From: Methylobacterium aerolatum
GTDB lineage: Bacteria; Pseudomonadota; Alphaproteobacteria; Rhizobiales; Beijerinckiaceae
NCBI RefSeq assembly: GCF_022179085.1
Contig: NZ_BPQE01000011.1
Location: forward strand, 372,001 to 436,000
Reading direction: 5' to 3'
Length of the DNA stretch: 64,000 nucleotides
The notes beneath the pieces were generated by a model that ran no database searches, was not told where the DNA came from, and saw only the letters and a list, made by a program, of their open reading frames with translations. Numbering within the stretch: position 1 is the stretch's first letter; each line of letters opens with the position of its first letter. Shown here in pieces: positions 45,953-54,240 of this stretch. The position numbers and the translations under genes were made by a program.

Positions 45953-47008
45953 TCAGGCCTCATTTGAATGATGATTATTCGTGTGTGGTTTTTTGAAATT
46001 CTCCGATGCAATTTTTGCTAATTGCATCGCGCGAGCCATCGACAGGTCTGATTCGCCTGTCTTATAGTCGTAAATACAGAGCGTTCTAGTTGCGGTAACG
46101 TTTTCGAGAAGGTCCAAGCGGACATTGCCTTTGCTTGTGGCCCTTGCAAGTTCGCCGCTGGGATCTAGAAGAAGTTCCGCGCGAAAATTTTGATCTTGCT
46201 GGTGCCTGACAACATTCGCGATACCAATATGCACCTTGTTTCCGAATTCGGTCCTATTCCGGTATTGTCCGGAGGCACGGACGGCACGGGTGACATCGTT
46301 CGTGATAGCGCGAACCTCGCCGTTGCGTGGGCAGGCGGCGTCCAGTTGCTGTTGATTCAACTGTCCGACCCAGGCCGTCATTCTCGCTGATGACGCCTCG
46401 CCGGGTGTAAATTCGTGTGCGGTTAAGCCTAAGACCGTCCCGAACCCATCCTTCCTCGCCGAGAGGACGGTGAACAGCGAAAGCGTAAGCTCAATTGTTC
46501 GCGCCGCTTGAATGGCTTCGATCGCCGCCTCGATCGCGAACGGCACAGCGGGGGCGAATGTTGTTTGCGCAAATGGCTCGCTAACGAGCTCGGTTGGCGT
46601 GAACGTCGTCCGCGACAACACCTCGCCGGTTTCACCGTCGCGGATCGTCTGAGTGGCACCGGAGGTCTCGAAGATCCGGCTCTCGCCATCGGGCGCGATG
46701 ACCGCGTGCTGTTCATCGAAATCCTTCTGACCCGCGTGGATGCGGATCGACAGGACGCGGGTGCCGTCTTCGAGGGTCTGGCTGTCGGTCGATGCGAGGG
46801 TGGATGCGCTGCCGCTACCGGCTTCCCCGGGCGACGAAACCCACTGCCCGCCGTCGGACTGACCGGCTGGAGCGCGTGGCTGCGCCCGCCAATCCTTCGT
46901 TTGCCTGGCTTCGCGTCGGAGTCCGATGAGGGCTCGATCCAGGGCGGCCCCCGCCAGCAGCCCCTGGGCGATCCGCAAATCGGATTGCGAGCGTCTCTGC
47001 CAGTCCAC
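45953..47008 (-). CDS. Putative polymorphic toxin with C-terminal nuclease-like domain
   Basis: The protein has 351 residues from a GTG. Residues 47-56 read PAGQSDGGQW, a short motif shared by many phage-associated and toxin-like proteins in Rhizobiales. A middle region of strands follows (HAVIAPDGESRIFETSGATQTIRDGETGEVL). The C-terminus, from about 225, contains EFGNKVHIGIANVVRHQQ and RLDLLENV with CIYDYKTG. The Asp at 299 and the Asp-x-Lys at 314-316 resemble a PD-(D/E)xK nuclease core. No signal peptide is present. Downstream genes would be immunity proteins. Lower GC and insertion after ccmAB suggest transfer. The toxin role is inference. Confidence 0.6.
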   Translation of the reverse strand: MDWQRRSQSDLRIAQGLLAGAALDRALIGLRREARQTKDWRAQPRAPAGQSDGGQWVSSPGEAGSGSASTLASTDSQTLEDGTRVLSIRIHAGQKDFDEQHAVIAPDGESRIFETSGATQTIRDGETGEVLSRTTFTPTELVSEPFAQTTFAPAVPFAIEAAIEAIQAARTIELTLSLFTVLSARKDGFGTVLGLTAHEFTPGEASSARMTAWVGQLNQQQLDAACPRNGEVRAITNDVTRAVRASGQYRNRTEFGNKVHIGIANVVRHQQDQNFRAELLLDPSGELARATSKGNVRLDLLENVTATRTLCIYDYKTGESDLSMARAMQLAKIASENFKKPHTNNHHSNEA

Positions 47009-47120
47009 GTCATCACCCCGTCTTCAAGCGAGGTCTGGACTAGAACATAATGGGAACGAAAGCAAGAATTTTAGGATTTACAACCTATCATTGCATAGGC
47101 GATCGCAGCCGAGGCATTCA

Positions 47121-47149
47121 TTGACGGCAACGGCCCCCGCGCTTATAGG
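47121..47149 (+). promoter_or_regulatory. Probable rpsT promoter
   Basis: TTGACG (47121-47126), a 17-nt spacer and TATAGG (47144-47149) form a good sigma-70-type promoter. The leader to the rpsT start is then about 125 nt, long enough for the translational control known for S20 in other bacteria. Confidence 0.55.
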
Positions 47150-47279
47150 AGGCGCTTCGCCGGAACGCCGCGCTTTCGCGTGCGCTGCGTCTCGGCTATC
47201 GCCACACAACTGATGCGTTGACCGATCCCCGGCCGTGCCGGCCCGTCGGCATCGCCCGACGAGAAACACGAGGACGCAC

Positions 47280-47546
47280 ATGGCCAACACTGCCTCGGCC
47301 AGGAAAATGACCCGCAAGATCGCCAAGCGCACGGCGATCAACAAGTCCCGCCGCTCCCGCATGCGCACCTTCGTGCGCAAGGTCGAGGAGGCGATCGAGT
47401 CCGGCAACCAGCAGGACGCGCTGGCCGCCCTCAAGGCCGCCGAGCCGGAGGTGATGCGCGCCGCGCAGAAGGGTATCGTTCACAAGAACAACGCCTCGCG
47501 CAAGATCTCGCGCCTCGCCGCCCGCGTGAAGTCGCTGGCCGCCTGA
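47280..47546 (+). CDS. rpsT: 30S ribosomal protein S20
   Basis: The protein has 88 residues, highly basic, binding 16S rRNA at the bottom of the small subunit. [39 protein letters not shown] and [22 protein letters not shown] are diagnostic. The ATG at 47280 has GAGGA upstream; the open codons before it are not part of S20. A promoter and an intrinsic terminator bracket it, so it is a single-gene unit. dnaA lies downstream beyond a repeat-filled gap. Confidence 0.98.
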   Translation: MANTASARKMTRKIAKRTAINKSRRSRMRTFVRKVEEAIESGNQQDALAALKAAEPEVMRAAQKGIVHKNNASRKISRLAARVKSLAA

Positions 47547-47575
47547 TCGTCTGATTTCACCGTTCCGCACGGTTG

Positions 47576-47603
47576 AAAGCCCGGCTTCGCGCCGGGCTTT
47601 TTT
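47576..47603 (+). terminator. rpsT intrinsic terminator
   Basis: AAAGCCCGGC and GCCGGGCTTT form a 10-bp stem with a TTCGC loop, followed by T residues. It begins 30 nt after the rpsT stop. This is the clearest intrinsic terminator in the window. Confidence 0.9.
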
Positions 47604-47639
47604 GTTGCGCGCGTCCGGGTTCGCGCGCGGAGCCATAGC

Positions 47640-48044
47640 CGGGTCCCGCCACGCCGGCTGACGCACCGCCGTCATGGCCAGCGCGCGCCGAAGCGATCCC
47701 GGGATGCGCCCCGCCCGAAAACGGCCCGTTGCCTTGGATGGCTTCGGCTCGCGCTCGTTAAAGACGCGAGGGCTTCATGGGCCGCTAGAACCTCTCCGGC
47801 CGCGACCTCGAACGGGGCGGGTCCCTGGATTGCGTCGGCTCGCGCGGCCATGACGGGTGTGGCTTCAACCCCATCGGCCGCCGTTCCACCGCGGTGGTCG
47901 AGGTCTCCGGATCGCGGCCTCGCTCGCGGTGACGACCGGCGACCCCTCGATGGGTGCGGCTCGACCCGATCGGCCACGGCTTTCGAAACTTGCGAGGCCA
48001 GCGTCGTGCGGCGAGCGGAGGCCGCGCGCGACGCTGGCCTCGCA
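47640..48044. repeat. Repeat-rich gap between rpsT and dnaA
   Basis: This stretch holds degenerate arms of the REP-like palindrome (GCCGAAGCGATCCCGGG, CCTTGGATGGCTTCGGCTCG, CCCTGGATTGCGTCGGCTCG). It also holds copy C of the 67-nt intergenic repeat (47921-47987) and a perfect 16-bp inverted repeat with a 22-nt spacer (47991-48006 / 48029-48044; arm TGCGAGGCCAGCGTCG). Open frames crossing it are only repeat translations. The remainder to 48430 holds the dnaA promoter region. I found no cluster of DnaA boxes. Confidence 0.7.
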
Positions 48045-48430
48045 AACGGGGCGTTAACCCTGCCCCAGAATTTGCTGCATTGCCGAGTCCACCGCGCCCG
48101 TGTAGCTTAACAAAACGTCACCGCGATGAAGCTGTTTTTGGCGGATTCGGCACTCTCGCGAATCATCGTGGCGGCGCAAGACTCTAACTCTTGTGGCTCG
48201 GCGCCGTTGGAACACTTGCCGAGGGGAATCGGCGCCATCCCCATAAGTCCCACTGTTAAGGGAACCGCAGGTCTTTGTTGATAGGCTCTTCAAATCGGCA
48301 ATTGCTCCTTGTGCGGGTCTTGACTCGCAACTGGGAATCGTCCTCGCGCCGTGGTGCGAGGCGCTGAAAGCGTGAAGCGTGCGTACGTGCAGCCGGGCGG
48401 TGTCCGCCGGCGGCACGGGGAGAGCCTGTG

Positions 48431-49951
48431 ATGCGTGTCGACGGAACGGTCGCGAATGGCGACGAGGATGGCCGCGCCTCCGAAGGCGACAGCCACGAAA
48501 ATGCGGCCCCGGATTACGGCGCGGCGTGGTCGCGCGTGAAGCGCCGCCTGCGCGCCGAACTGGGGGAAGACGTCTTCGCCAGCTGGTTCGCCCGCCTGGA
48601 ACTCGACTGCGTCTCCGGCGGCACCGGCAAGCTCACCGTCCCGACCCGCTTCCTGAAGAGCTGGATCGAGTCCCACTATCTCGACCGTGTGCTGGCGACC
48701 TTCAAGGCGGAAGCGGGTGATGTCGCCCGCATCGAGGTGGGCGTGCGCGGCACGGTCGCCCCGGCCCGCCCGGTGGTGCCGGCTCCCGCCAAGCCGGTGA
48801 CGGCGACAAGCGGCCCGCTGGCCCGCCTCCATGCGGTCGGCAGTCAGGCTCCCGTGGCGCCGGCCCTTCCGGCGGCGGAATCCCGCGTCTCCGCCGAGGC
48901 CAGCGGCGACTTCAACGGCACGCCGCTCGACGCCCGCCTGACCTTTACGAGTTTCGTCGTCGGCCGGTCCAACGCCCTGGCCCATGCGGCGGCCGAGCGC
49001 ATCGCCCGCCACCAGGGGGAGGGCGCCCTCTACAACCCGCTCTACCTCCATGCCGGAGTCGGCCTCGGCAAGACGCACCTGCTGCACGGCATCGGCCACG
49101 CGGCGCGGGAGAGCGGTCGCCGGGTCATCTATCTCACGGCCGACCGGTTCATGTACGGCTTCGTGAATGCCCTGAAGACCCAGTCGGCGCTGGCCTACAA
49201 GGAGCGCCTGCGCGGCATCGACCTGCTCATCCTCGATGACGTGCAGTTCATCCAGGGCAAGTCGATCCAGGCCGAGTTCGGCCACACGATCAATGCGCTC
49301 ATCGATGCCGGCCGGCAGGTCGTCGTGGCCTCCGACCGTCCGCCGACGGAACTGGAGGCCCTGGAGGAGCGGGTCCGCTCCCGCTTGGCCGGCGGCCTCG
49401 TGGTGGAGATCGGCTCCCTCGACGAGCAGCTGCGCATCTCCATCCTCTCCGCCCGGCTGGCCTCAGTGCGGACCTCCCACCCCGGATTCGATGTCTCGCC
49501 GCAGGTGGTGAACTACGTGGCCCGGGCCATCACGGCCAACGGGCGCGACCTCGAGGGTGCCGTGAACCGGCTCCTCGCCCACGCGACGCTCACCGGCACC
49601 GCCGTCACCCTGGAAACCGCCGAGACGGCGATCCGCGACCTCGTGAAGAACCGCGAGCCGAAGCGGATCAAGATCGAGGACATCCAGAAGTTGGTGGCCA
49701 GCCGCTACAACGTCTCCCGGTCGGACATCCTGTCCGAGCGGCGCACGGCGGCGGTGGTGAAGCCGCGGCAGATCGCCATGTACCTGTCGAAGGTGCTGAC
49801 CCTGCGCTCGCTCCCCGAGATCGGCCGCCGCTTCGGCGGGCGGGACCACACCACGGTGCTGCACGCCGTCCGCAAGATCGAGAAGCAGATCGGCGAGGAC
49901 GCCGTGCTGGGCGACGAGGTCGAGCTCCTGAAGCGGATGCTTCAGGACTGA
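48431..49951 (+). CDS. dnaA: Chromosomal replication initiator DnaA
   Basis: The protein has 506 residues from the ATG at 48431; a GTG lies one codon upstream. Domain I ([26 protein letters not shown]) is followed by a Pro/Ala linker, then the AAA+ domain with Walker [12 protein letters not shown] (Lys 214), Walker [14 protein letters not shown], and sensor motifs. Domain IV ends with the DnaA-box-binding signature [18 protein letters not shown]. No dnaN follows. A cluster of TTATCCACA-like boxes was not found upstream, so this is probably not the origin, as in many Rhizobiales where oriC is elsewhere. Confidence 0.97.
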   Translation: MRVDGTVANGDEDGRASEGDSHENAAPDYGAAWSRVKRRLRAELGEDVFASWFARLELDCVSGGTGKLTVPTRFLKSWIESHYLDRVLATFKAEAGDVARIEVGVRGTVAPARPVVPAPAKPVTATSGPLARLHAVGSQAPVAPALPAAESRVSAEASGDFNGTPLDARLTFTSFVVGRSNALAHAAAERIARHQGEGALYNPLYLHAGVGLGKTHLLHGIGHAARESGRRVIYLTADRFMYGFVNALKTQSALAYKERLRGIDLLILDDVQFIQGKSIQAEFGHTINALIDAGRQVVVASDRPPTELEALEERVRSRLAGGLVVEIGSLDEQLRISILSARLASVRTSHPGFDVSPQVVNYVARAITANGRDLEGAVNRLLAHATLTGTAVTLETAETAIRDLVKNREPKRIKIEDIQKLVASRYNVSRSDILSERRTAAVVKPRQIAMYLSKVLTLRSLPEIGRRFGGRDHTTVLHAVRKIEKQIGEDAVLGDEVELLKRMLQD

Positions 49952-49958
49952 GACGTTC

Positions 49959-50060
49959 GGATCCCAAAGGACAGGTCATTTGGTGGGGTCCAGGGGCGAC
50001 GTCCCTGCTGCGGCAGGGCTGAAGCCCTGCACCCTCCGAAGGACAAGTCCTTTGGGATCC
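49959..50060. repeat. Interspersed palindromic element after dnaA
   Basis: Outer arms GGATCCCAAAGGAC (49959-49972) and GTCCTTTGGGATCC (50047-50060) are exact reverse complements. The inside contains further GC-rich small hairpins such as GCAGGGC-TGAA-GCCCTGC. A T-rich stretch (TTCTTTTT) follows at 50061, so the element could terminate dnaA transcription. It starts 7 nt after the dnaA stop. Confidence 0.7.
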
Positions 50061-50172
50061 TTCTTTTTGGCCCGGGGCTGTCAGGGCCCGCGCGGCATGA
50101 CACACTGGCGTAGAACCGGACGGCCATGTAAGGCCGCGTCGCCGCAAGGCGGGGAGAGCCGAGGGATACGCC

Positions 50173-51381
50173 ATGCCGAAAGCCTTCATCTATGACCACG
50201 TCCGCACCCCGCGCGGACGGGGCAAGGCCGACGGCGCCCTGCACGAGGTCACCGCCCTCCGCCTCGCGGAGACGGCGCTGCGCGCCCTGAGGGACCGAAC
50301 CGGCCTCGATACGGCCCTCGTGGACGACGTGATCCTCGGCTGCGTCGATCCGGTGGGGGAGGCGGGGGGCGACATCGCCCGCGCCGCCGCTCTGGTCGCC
50401 GATTACGGCACCCACGTCCCCGGCGTGCAGATCAACCGCTTCTGCGCCTCAGGCCTCGACGCGGTGAACTTCGCCGCCGCGCAGGTGATGGCGGGGCAGC
50501 ACGGCATGACCGTCGGTGGCGGCGTCGAATCCATGAGCCGCATCGGCATCGGCGCGTCGGGCGGCGCCTGGCCGGTGGACCCGGCCATCGCGATCAAGTC
50601 GTATTTCATGCCCCAGGGCATCTCGGCCGATCTGATCGCCACCAAGTACGGCTTCAGCCGCGACGAGTGCGACGCCTACGCCGTGCGCTCACAGGAGCGC
50701 GCCGCCGCCTCCTGGGCGAACGGGCTGTTCGACCGCTCGGTGGTGCCGGTGCGGGACGTGAACGGCATCAGCCTTCTCGACCGTGACGAGCACCCGCGCC
50801 CGGGCACCGACATGCAGTCGCTGGCCGCGCTGAAACCCTCCTTCGTTCAGATGGGGCAGATGGGCGGCTTCGATGCCGTCGCCACAGACGCGCACCCGGA
50901 TGTCGAGTTCGTGGAGCACGTCCACCACGCGGGCAACTCCTCCGGCATCGTGGACGGCGCTGCCGCCATCCTCATCGGCTCGAAGGATGCGGGCGAGGCG
51001 GCCGGGCTGAAGCCGAGGGCGCGGATCCGCGCCTTCGCCAACATCGGCTCCGATCCGGCCTTGATGCTCACGGGGCCCATCGACGTGACGCGCAAGGTCC
51101 TCGACCGGGCCGGCATGACGCTCGACGACATCGACCTGATCGAGGTCAACGAGGCGTTCGCCGCCGTGGTGCTGCGCTTCTGCCAAGCGTTCGACCTCGA
51201 CCCGGAGGCGGTCAACGTCAACGGCGGCGCCATCGCCCTCGGCCATCCGCTCGGCGCGACGGGGGCAATGATCCTCGGTACCGCCCTCGACGAGTTGGAG
51301 CGCACCGGCAAGGAGCGCGCCCTCGTCACCCTCTGCATTGGTGCCGGCATGGGCACCGCCACAATCATCGAGCGGGTCTGA
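50173..51381 (+). CDS. Acetyl-CoA C-acyltransferase (thiolase)
   Basis: The protein has 402 residues. The nucleophilic Cys is in INRFCASGLDAVN (C91), the His in NVNGGAIALGHPLGATG, and the second Cys in TLCIGAGMGTA. N-terminal PKAFIYDHVRTPRGRGKADGALHEVT is typical of FadA-type thiolases. It lies 0.65 kb upstream of the fadB-like gene on the same strand with a small DUF2059 gene between. The two enzymes should form a fatty acid beta-oxidation pair, thiolysing 3-ketoacyl-CoA. Biosynthetic acetoacetyl-CoA activity cannot be excluded from sequence. Confidence 0.92.
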   Translation: MPKAFIYDHVRTPRGRGKADGALHEVTALRLAETALRALRDRTGLDTALVDDVILGCVDPVGEAGGDIARAAALVADYGTHVPGVQINRFCASGLDAVNFAAAQVMAGQHGMTVGGGVESMSRIGIGASGGAWPVDPAIAIKSYFMPQGISADLIATKYGFSRDECDAYAVRSQERAAASWANGLFDRSVVPVRDVNGISLLDRDEHPRPGTDMQSLAALKPSFVQMGQMGGFDAVATDAHPDVEFVEHVHHAGNSSGIVDGAAAILIGSKDAGEAAGLKPRARIRAFANIGSDPALMLTGPIDVTRKVLDRAGMTLDDIDLIEVNEAFAAVVLRFCQAFDLDPEAVNVNGGAIALGHPLGATGAMILGTALDELERTGKERALVTLCIGAGMGTATIIERV

Positions 51382-51434
51382 CTCGATCGGGCCGCACCCA
51401 GCTCGCAATTCAGTTCAACACGGGAGGACACCCT

Positions 51435-51938
51435 TTGAATCGACTGATCGCCACCCTCTGCCTCGGCGCGGCCCTCGCCGCTCCCCTCGCGGCCCATGCC
51501 GACGAGATGAGCGACAAGGTCGCCGCCGCGACGAAGCTCGTGAACCGCACCCTCATCAAGAACCTGCAAAACGGGTTCAACGTGGCGTTGGAGAAGACCA
51601 CCGCGCCCATGCCGGAGGCCCGCGCCGAATCCGTGCGTAAGGAGCTCAATGCCGAGTTCGAGAAGCAGCGCGCCCTGATGGTCGAAGGACTGTCGAAGGA
51701 ATACGCGCAGAAGTTCAGCCTCTCCGAGCTGAACCATCTCGATGAGATCTACTCGGACCCTGTCTACGAGAAGTTCCAGACCATGAACGCCGACCCGAAC
51801 TCCTCGGTCACGGCGATCTCCCAGAACTCCGTGACGAAGCTCCTCAACATGCTGGCGGTGGCCGCCGCCACCGAGAACCAGCCGCCCGGCACGCCCGCCG
51901 CGCCGCCGGTGCCCGTGCCGGCTCCCGCGCCGAAATAA
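51435..51938 (+). CDS. Exported DUF2059 protein
   Basis: The protein has 167 residues from a TTG with GGGAGG upstream. A signal peptide (LIATLCLGAALAAPLAAHA) precedes a helical domain with KNLQNGFNVALEKTTAPMPEARAESVRKEL and the FSLSELNHLDEIYSDPVYEKFQ block of DUF2059. The C-terminus is Pro/Ala-rich. DUF2059 proteins are periplasmic and uncharacterised. Location between a thiolase and a fadB-like gene may be coincidental, but all three run in the same direction with short gaps. Confidence 0.82.
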   Translation: MNRLIATLCLGAALAAPLAAHADEMSDKVAAATKLVNRTLIKNLQNGFNVALEKTTAPMPEARAESVRKELNAEFEKQRALMVEGLSKEYAQKFSLSELNHLDEIYSDPVYEKFQTMNADPNSSVTAISQNSVTKLLNMLAVAAATENQPPGTPAAPPVPVPAPAPK

Positions 51939-52041
51939 GCCGAGATTGGGTGGGGCCGGCCCGTCCGGCCCCACTCCTCAGGTTTTCTGTGGCGACGCAG
52001 GCGGCGCGCCGGGGCCATGCCCCTCGACAGGGAATGACGCG

Positions 52042-54240
52042 ATGACCGCACAGAGCTTCCGTTTCGAGACCGACGCCGACGGCATCGCCCTGGCGACCTG
52101 GGACATGCCCGGCCGCTCCATGAACGTCATCACCGAAGCCGTGATGGACGAGCTGGCGGCCATCGTGGAGCATGTCGCCTCCGACCCGGCGATCAAGGGC
52201 TGCGTCATCGCCTCGGGCAAGGAGAACTTTTCCGGCGGCGCCGACCTCACCATGCTTCAGGGCCTGCGGGCCGCCTACGAGCGGTTGAAGGCCGAGGAGG
52301 GCGAAGAGGCGGCCATGCGCCGGTTCTTCGAGGAATCGCGCCGCCTGTCGCTGCTGTTCCGGCGGCTCGAGACCTGCGGCAAGCCCTTCGCCGCCGCGAT
52401 CACCGGCCTATGCCTCGGCGGCGCCTTCGAACTGGCGCTCTCGTGCCATTTCCGGATCGCGTCGGACGATCCGCGCACCCGCGTCGGCCTGCCCGAGATC
52501 AAGGTCGGCCTCTTCCCCGGCGGCGGCGGCACCCAGCGCGTCGCCCGGCTGATGCAGACCGCTGACGCGCTCCAGATGCTGTTCAAGGGCGAGCAGATCC
52601 GCGCGCCGATGGCCAAGGGCATGGGCCTCGTCCACGCCGTGGCGCCGACGGCCGAGATCGTGGAGCGGGCCAGGGCCTGGATCCGCGAAGGCGGCTCGGC
52701 GGTGGCGCCCTGGGACGTGCCGAAGTTCAAGGCGCCGTCCGGCCGCGTCCACTCGCCCGCCGGCATGATGATCTGGCCCCCGGCCAACGCGATCTACCGG
52801 CGCGAGACCCACGACAACTATCCGGCCGCCAAGGCGATCCTGCAATCCGTCTACGAGGGCCTGCAACTGCCGATGGACCTCGCCCTCAAGGTCGAGAGCC
52901 GGTACTTCGCGCATATCCTCCGCACCAAGGAGGCGGCGGCGATGATCCGCACGCTGTTCCTCTCCATGGGCGAACTCAACAAGGGCGCCCGCCGCCCGAA
53001 GGACGTGCCGCCGGCGCAGCTGCGCAAGGTCGGCGTCGTCGGCGCCGGCTTCATGGGCGCGGGTGTCGCCTACGTCACCGCCCAGGCGGGCTTCGAGGTG
53101 GTGCTGATCGATCAGTCGGCCGAGGCGGCCGAGAAGGGCAAGGCCCACGCGCACGGCCTCATCACCGGCCAGATCAACCGGGGCCGCGCCAAGACCGCCG
53201 ACCGGGACGCGCTGCTGTCCCGGATCACCGCCACGGCGGATTACGGCGCGCTGGCGGGCTGCGACCTCGTCATCGAGGCGGTCTTCGAGGACCCGCGGGT
53301 CAAGGCCGAGGTGATCGGCCGGATCGAGGCGGTGATCGGGCCGCAGACCGTCTTCGCCTCCAACACCTCGACGCTGCCGATCACCGGCCTCGCCCGGCAT
53401 TCGCGGCGGCCGGAGCAGTTCGTGGGCATCCACTTCTTCTCGCCCGTCGAGAAGATGATGCTGGTCGAGATCATCCGCGGCGGCGCCACCGGCGACGCGG
53501 CGGTGGCCGTGGCGCTCGACTACGTGCGCGCGATCAAGAAGACGCCCATCGTGGTCAACGACTCGCGCGGCTTCTTCGCCAACCGCTGCGTGGGCGCCTA
53601 CCTCCTGGAGGGCCACAAGATGCTGGCCGAGGGCGTGCCGCCGGCGATGATCGAGAGCGCAGGGCGGCAGGCGGGGATGCCGGTCGGCCCGCTCTCCCTC
53701 ACAGACGAGGTGGCCCTCGACCTGATCCTGAAGATCGCCCGGGCGACGGAGGCGCAGGTCGGCCCGCAGGCCGTCGATCCCGCTCAGAAGACCATCCTGA
53801 CGCGGATGGTCGAGGGCGAGGGCCGCCTCGGCCGCAAGAACCGCAAGGGCTTCTATGATTATCCCGAAGGCGCGCCGAAGCGCCTCTGGCCGGGCCTCGC
53901 GGAGTTGCAGCCGGACCGGCTCGCCCCCGAGGATGTGGACTTCACCGAACTGAAGCACCGGCTCCTCGTGGTGCAGGCACTGGAGGCCGCCCGCACCGTG
54001 GGCGAGGGGGTCGTCACCGACCCGCGCGAGGCGGATGTCGGCTCGATCCTCGGCTTCGGCTTCGCCCCGTTTACCGGAGGCGTGCTCTCCTACATCGACT
54101 TCATGGGCCCGTCGGCCTTCATCGGTTTGGCCCGGCAGTTGGAGGCGCGGCACGGCGCCCGCTTCGCGGTACCGGACAGCCTGACGGCGATGGCTGCTTC
54201 GGGGGGAACGTTCTACGGGGCGGGCAAGCAGGCCGCCTGA
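52042..54240 (+). CDS. fadB: Multifunctional enoyl-CoA hydratase / 3-hydroxyacyl-CoA dehydrogenase
   Basis: The protein has 732 residues. The N-terminal crotonase domain shows FSGGADLTML, GGAFELALSCHFRIASDD and FPGGGGTQRVARL. The central NAD-binding domain starts KVGVVGAGFMGAGVAYVTAQAGFEVVLID, followed by HFFSPVEKMMLVEII and the C-terminal dehydrogenase domains ending FIDFMGPSAF-type blocks. It hydrates 2-enoyl-CoA and oxidises the 3-hydroxyacyl-CoA, working with the thiolase upstream. The ATG at 52042 has GGGA; earlier in-frame codons are non-homologous. Its last 28 nt overlap the convergent LysR gene. FadJ would be an equally valid name. Confidence 0.93.
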   Translation: MTAQSFRFETDADGIALATWDMPGRSMNVITEAVMDELAAIVEHVASDPAIKGCVIASGKENFSGGADLTMLQGLRAAYERLKAEEGEEAAMRRFFEESRRLSLLFRRLETCGKPFAAAITGLCLGGAFELALSCHFRIASDDPRTRVGLPEIKVGLFPGGGGTQRVARLMQTADALQMLFKGEQIRAPMAKGMGLVHAVAPTAEIVERARAWIREGGSAVAPWDVPKFKAPSGRVHSPAGMMIWPPANAIYRRETHDNYPAAKAILQSVYEGLQLPMDLALKVESRYFAHILRTKEAAAMIRTLFLSMGELNKGARRPKDVPPAQLRKVGVVGAGFMGAGVAYVTAQAGFEVVLIDQSAEAAEKGKAHAHGLITGQINRGRAKTADRDALLSRITATADYGALAGCDLVIEAVFEDPRVKAEVIGRIEAVIGPQTVFASNTSTLPITGLARHSRRPEQFVGIHFFSPVEKMMLVEIIRGGATGDAAVAVALDYVRAIKKTPIVVNDSRGFFANRCVGAYLLEGHKMLAEGVPPAMIESAGRQAGMPVGPLSLTDEVALDLILKIARATEAQVGPQAVDPAQKTILTRMVEGEGRLGRKNRKGFYDYPEGAPKRLWPGLAELQPDRLAPEDVDFTELKHRLLVVQALEAARTVGEGVVTDPREADVGSILGFGFAPFTGGVLSYIDFMGPSAFIGLARQLEARHGARFAVPDSLTAMAASGGTFYGAGKQAA

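Noticed and set aside
47672-47977. Open frames in the rpsT-dnaA gap
   Set aside because: They translate degenerate palindromic repeats and have no coding character.
48060-48430. Possible replication origin upstream of dnaA
   Set aside because: No cluster of TTATCCACA-like boxes or AT-rich unwinding region was seen, and Rhizobiales origins usually lie elsewhere.
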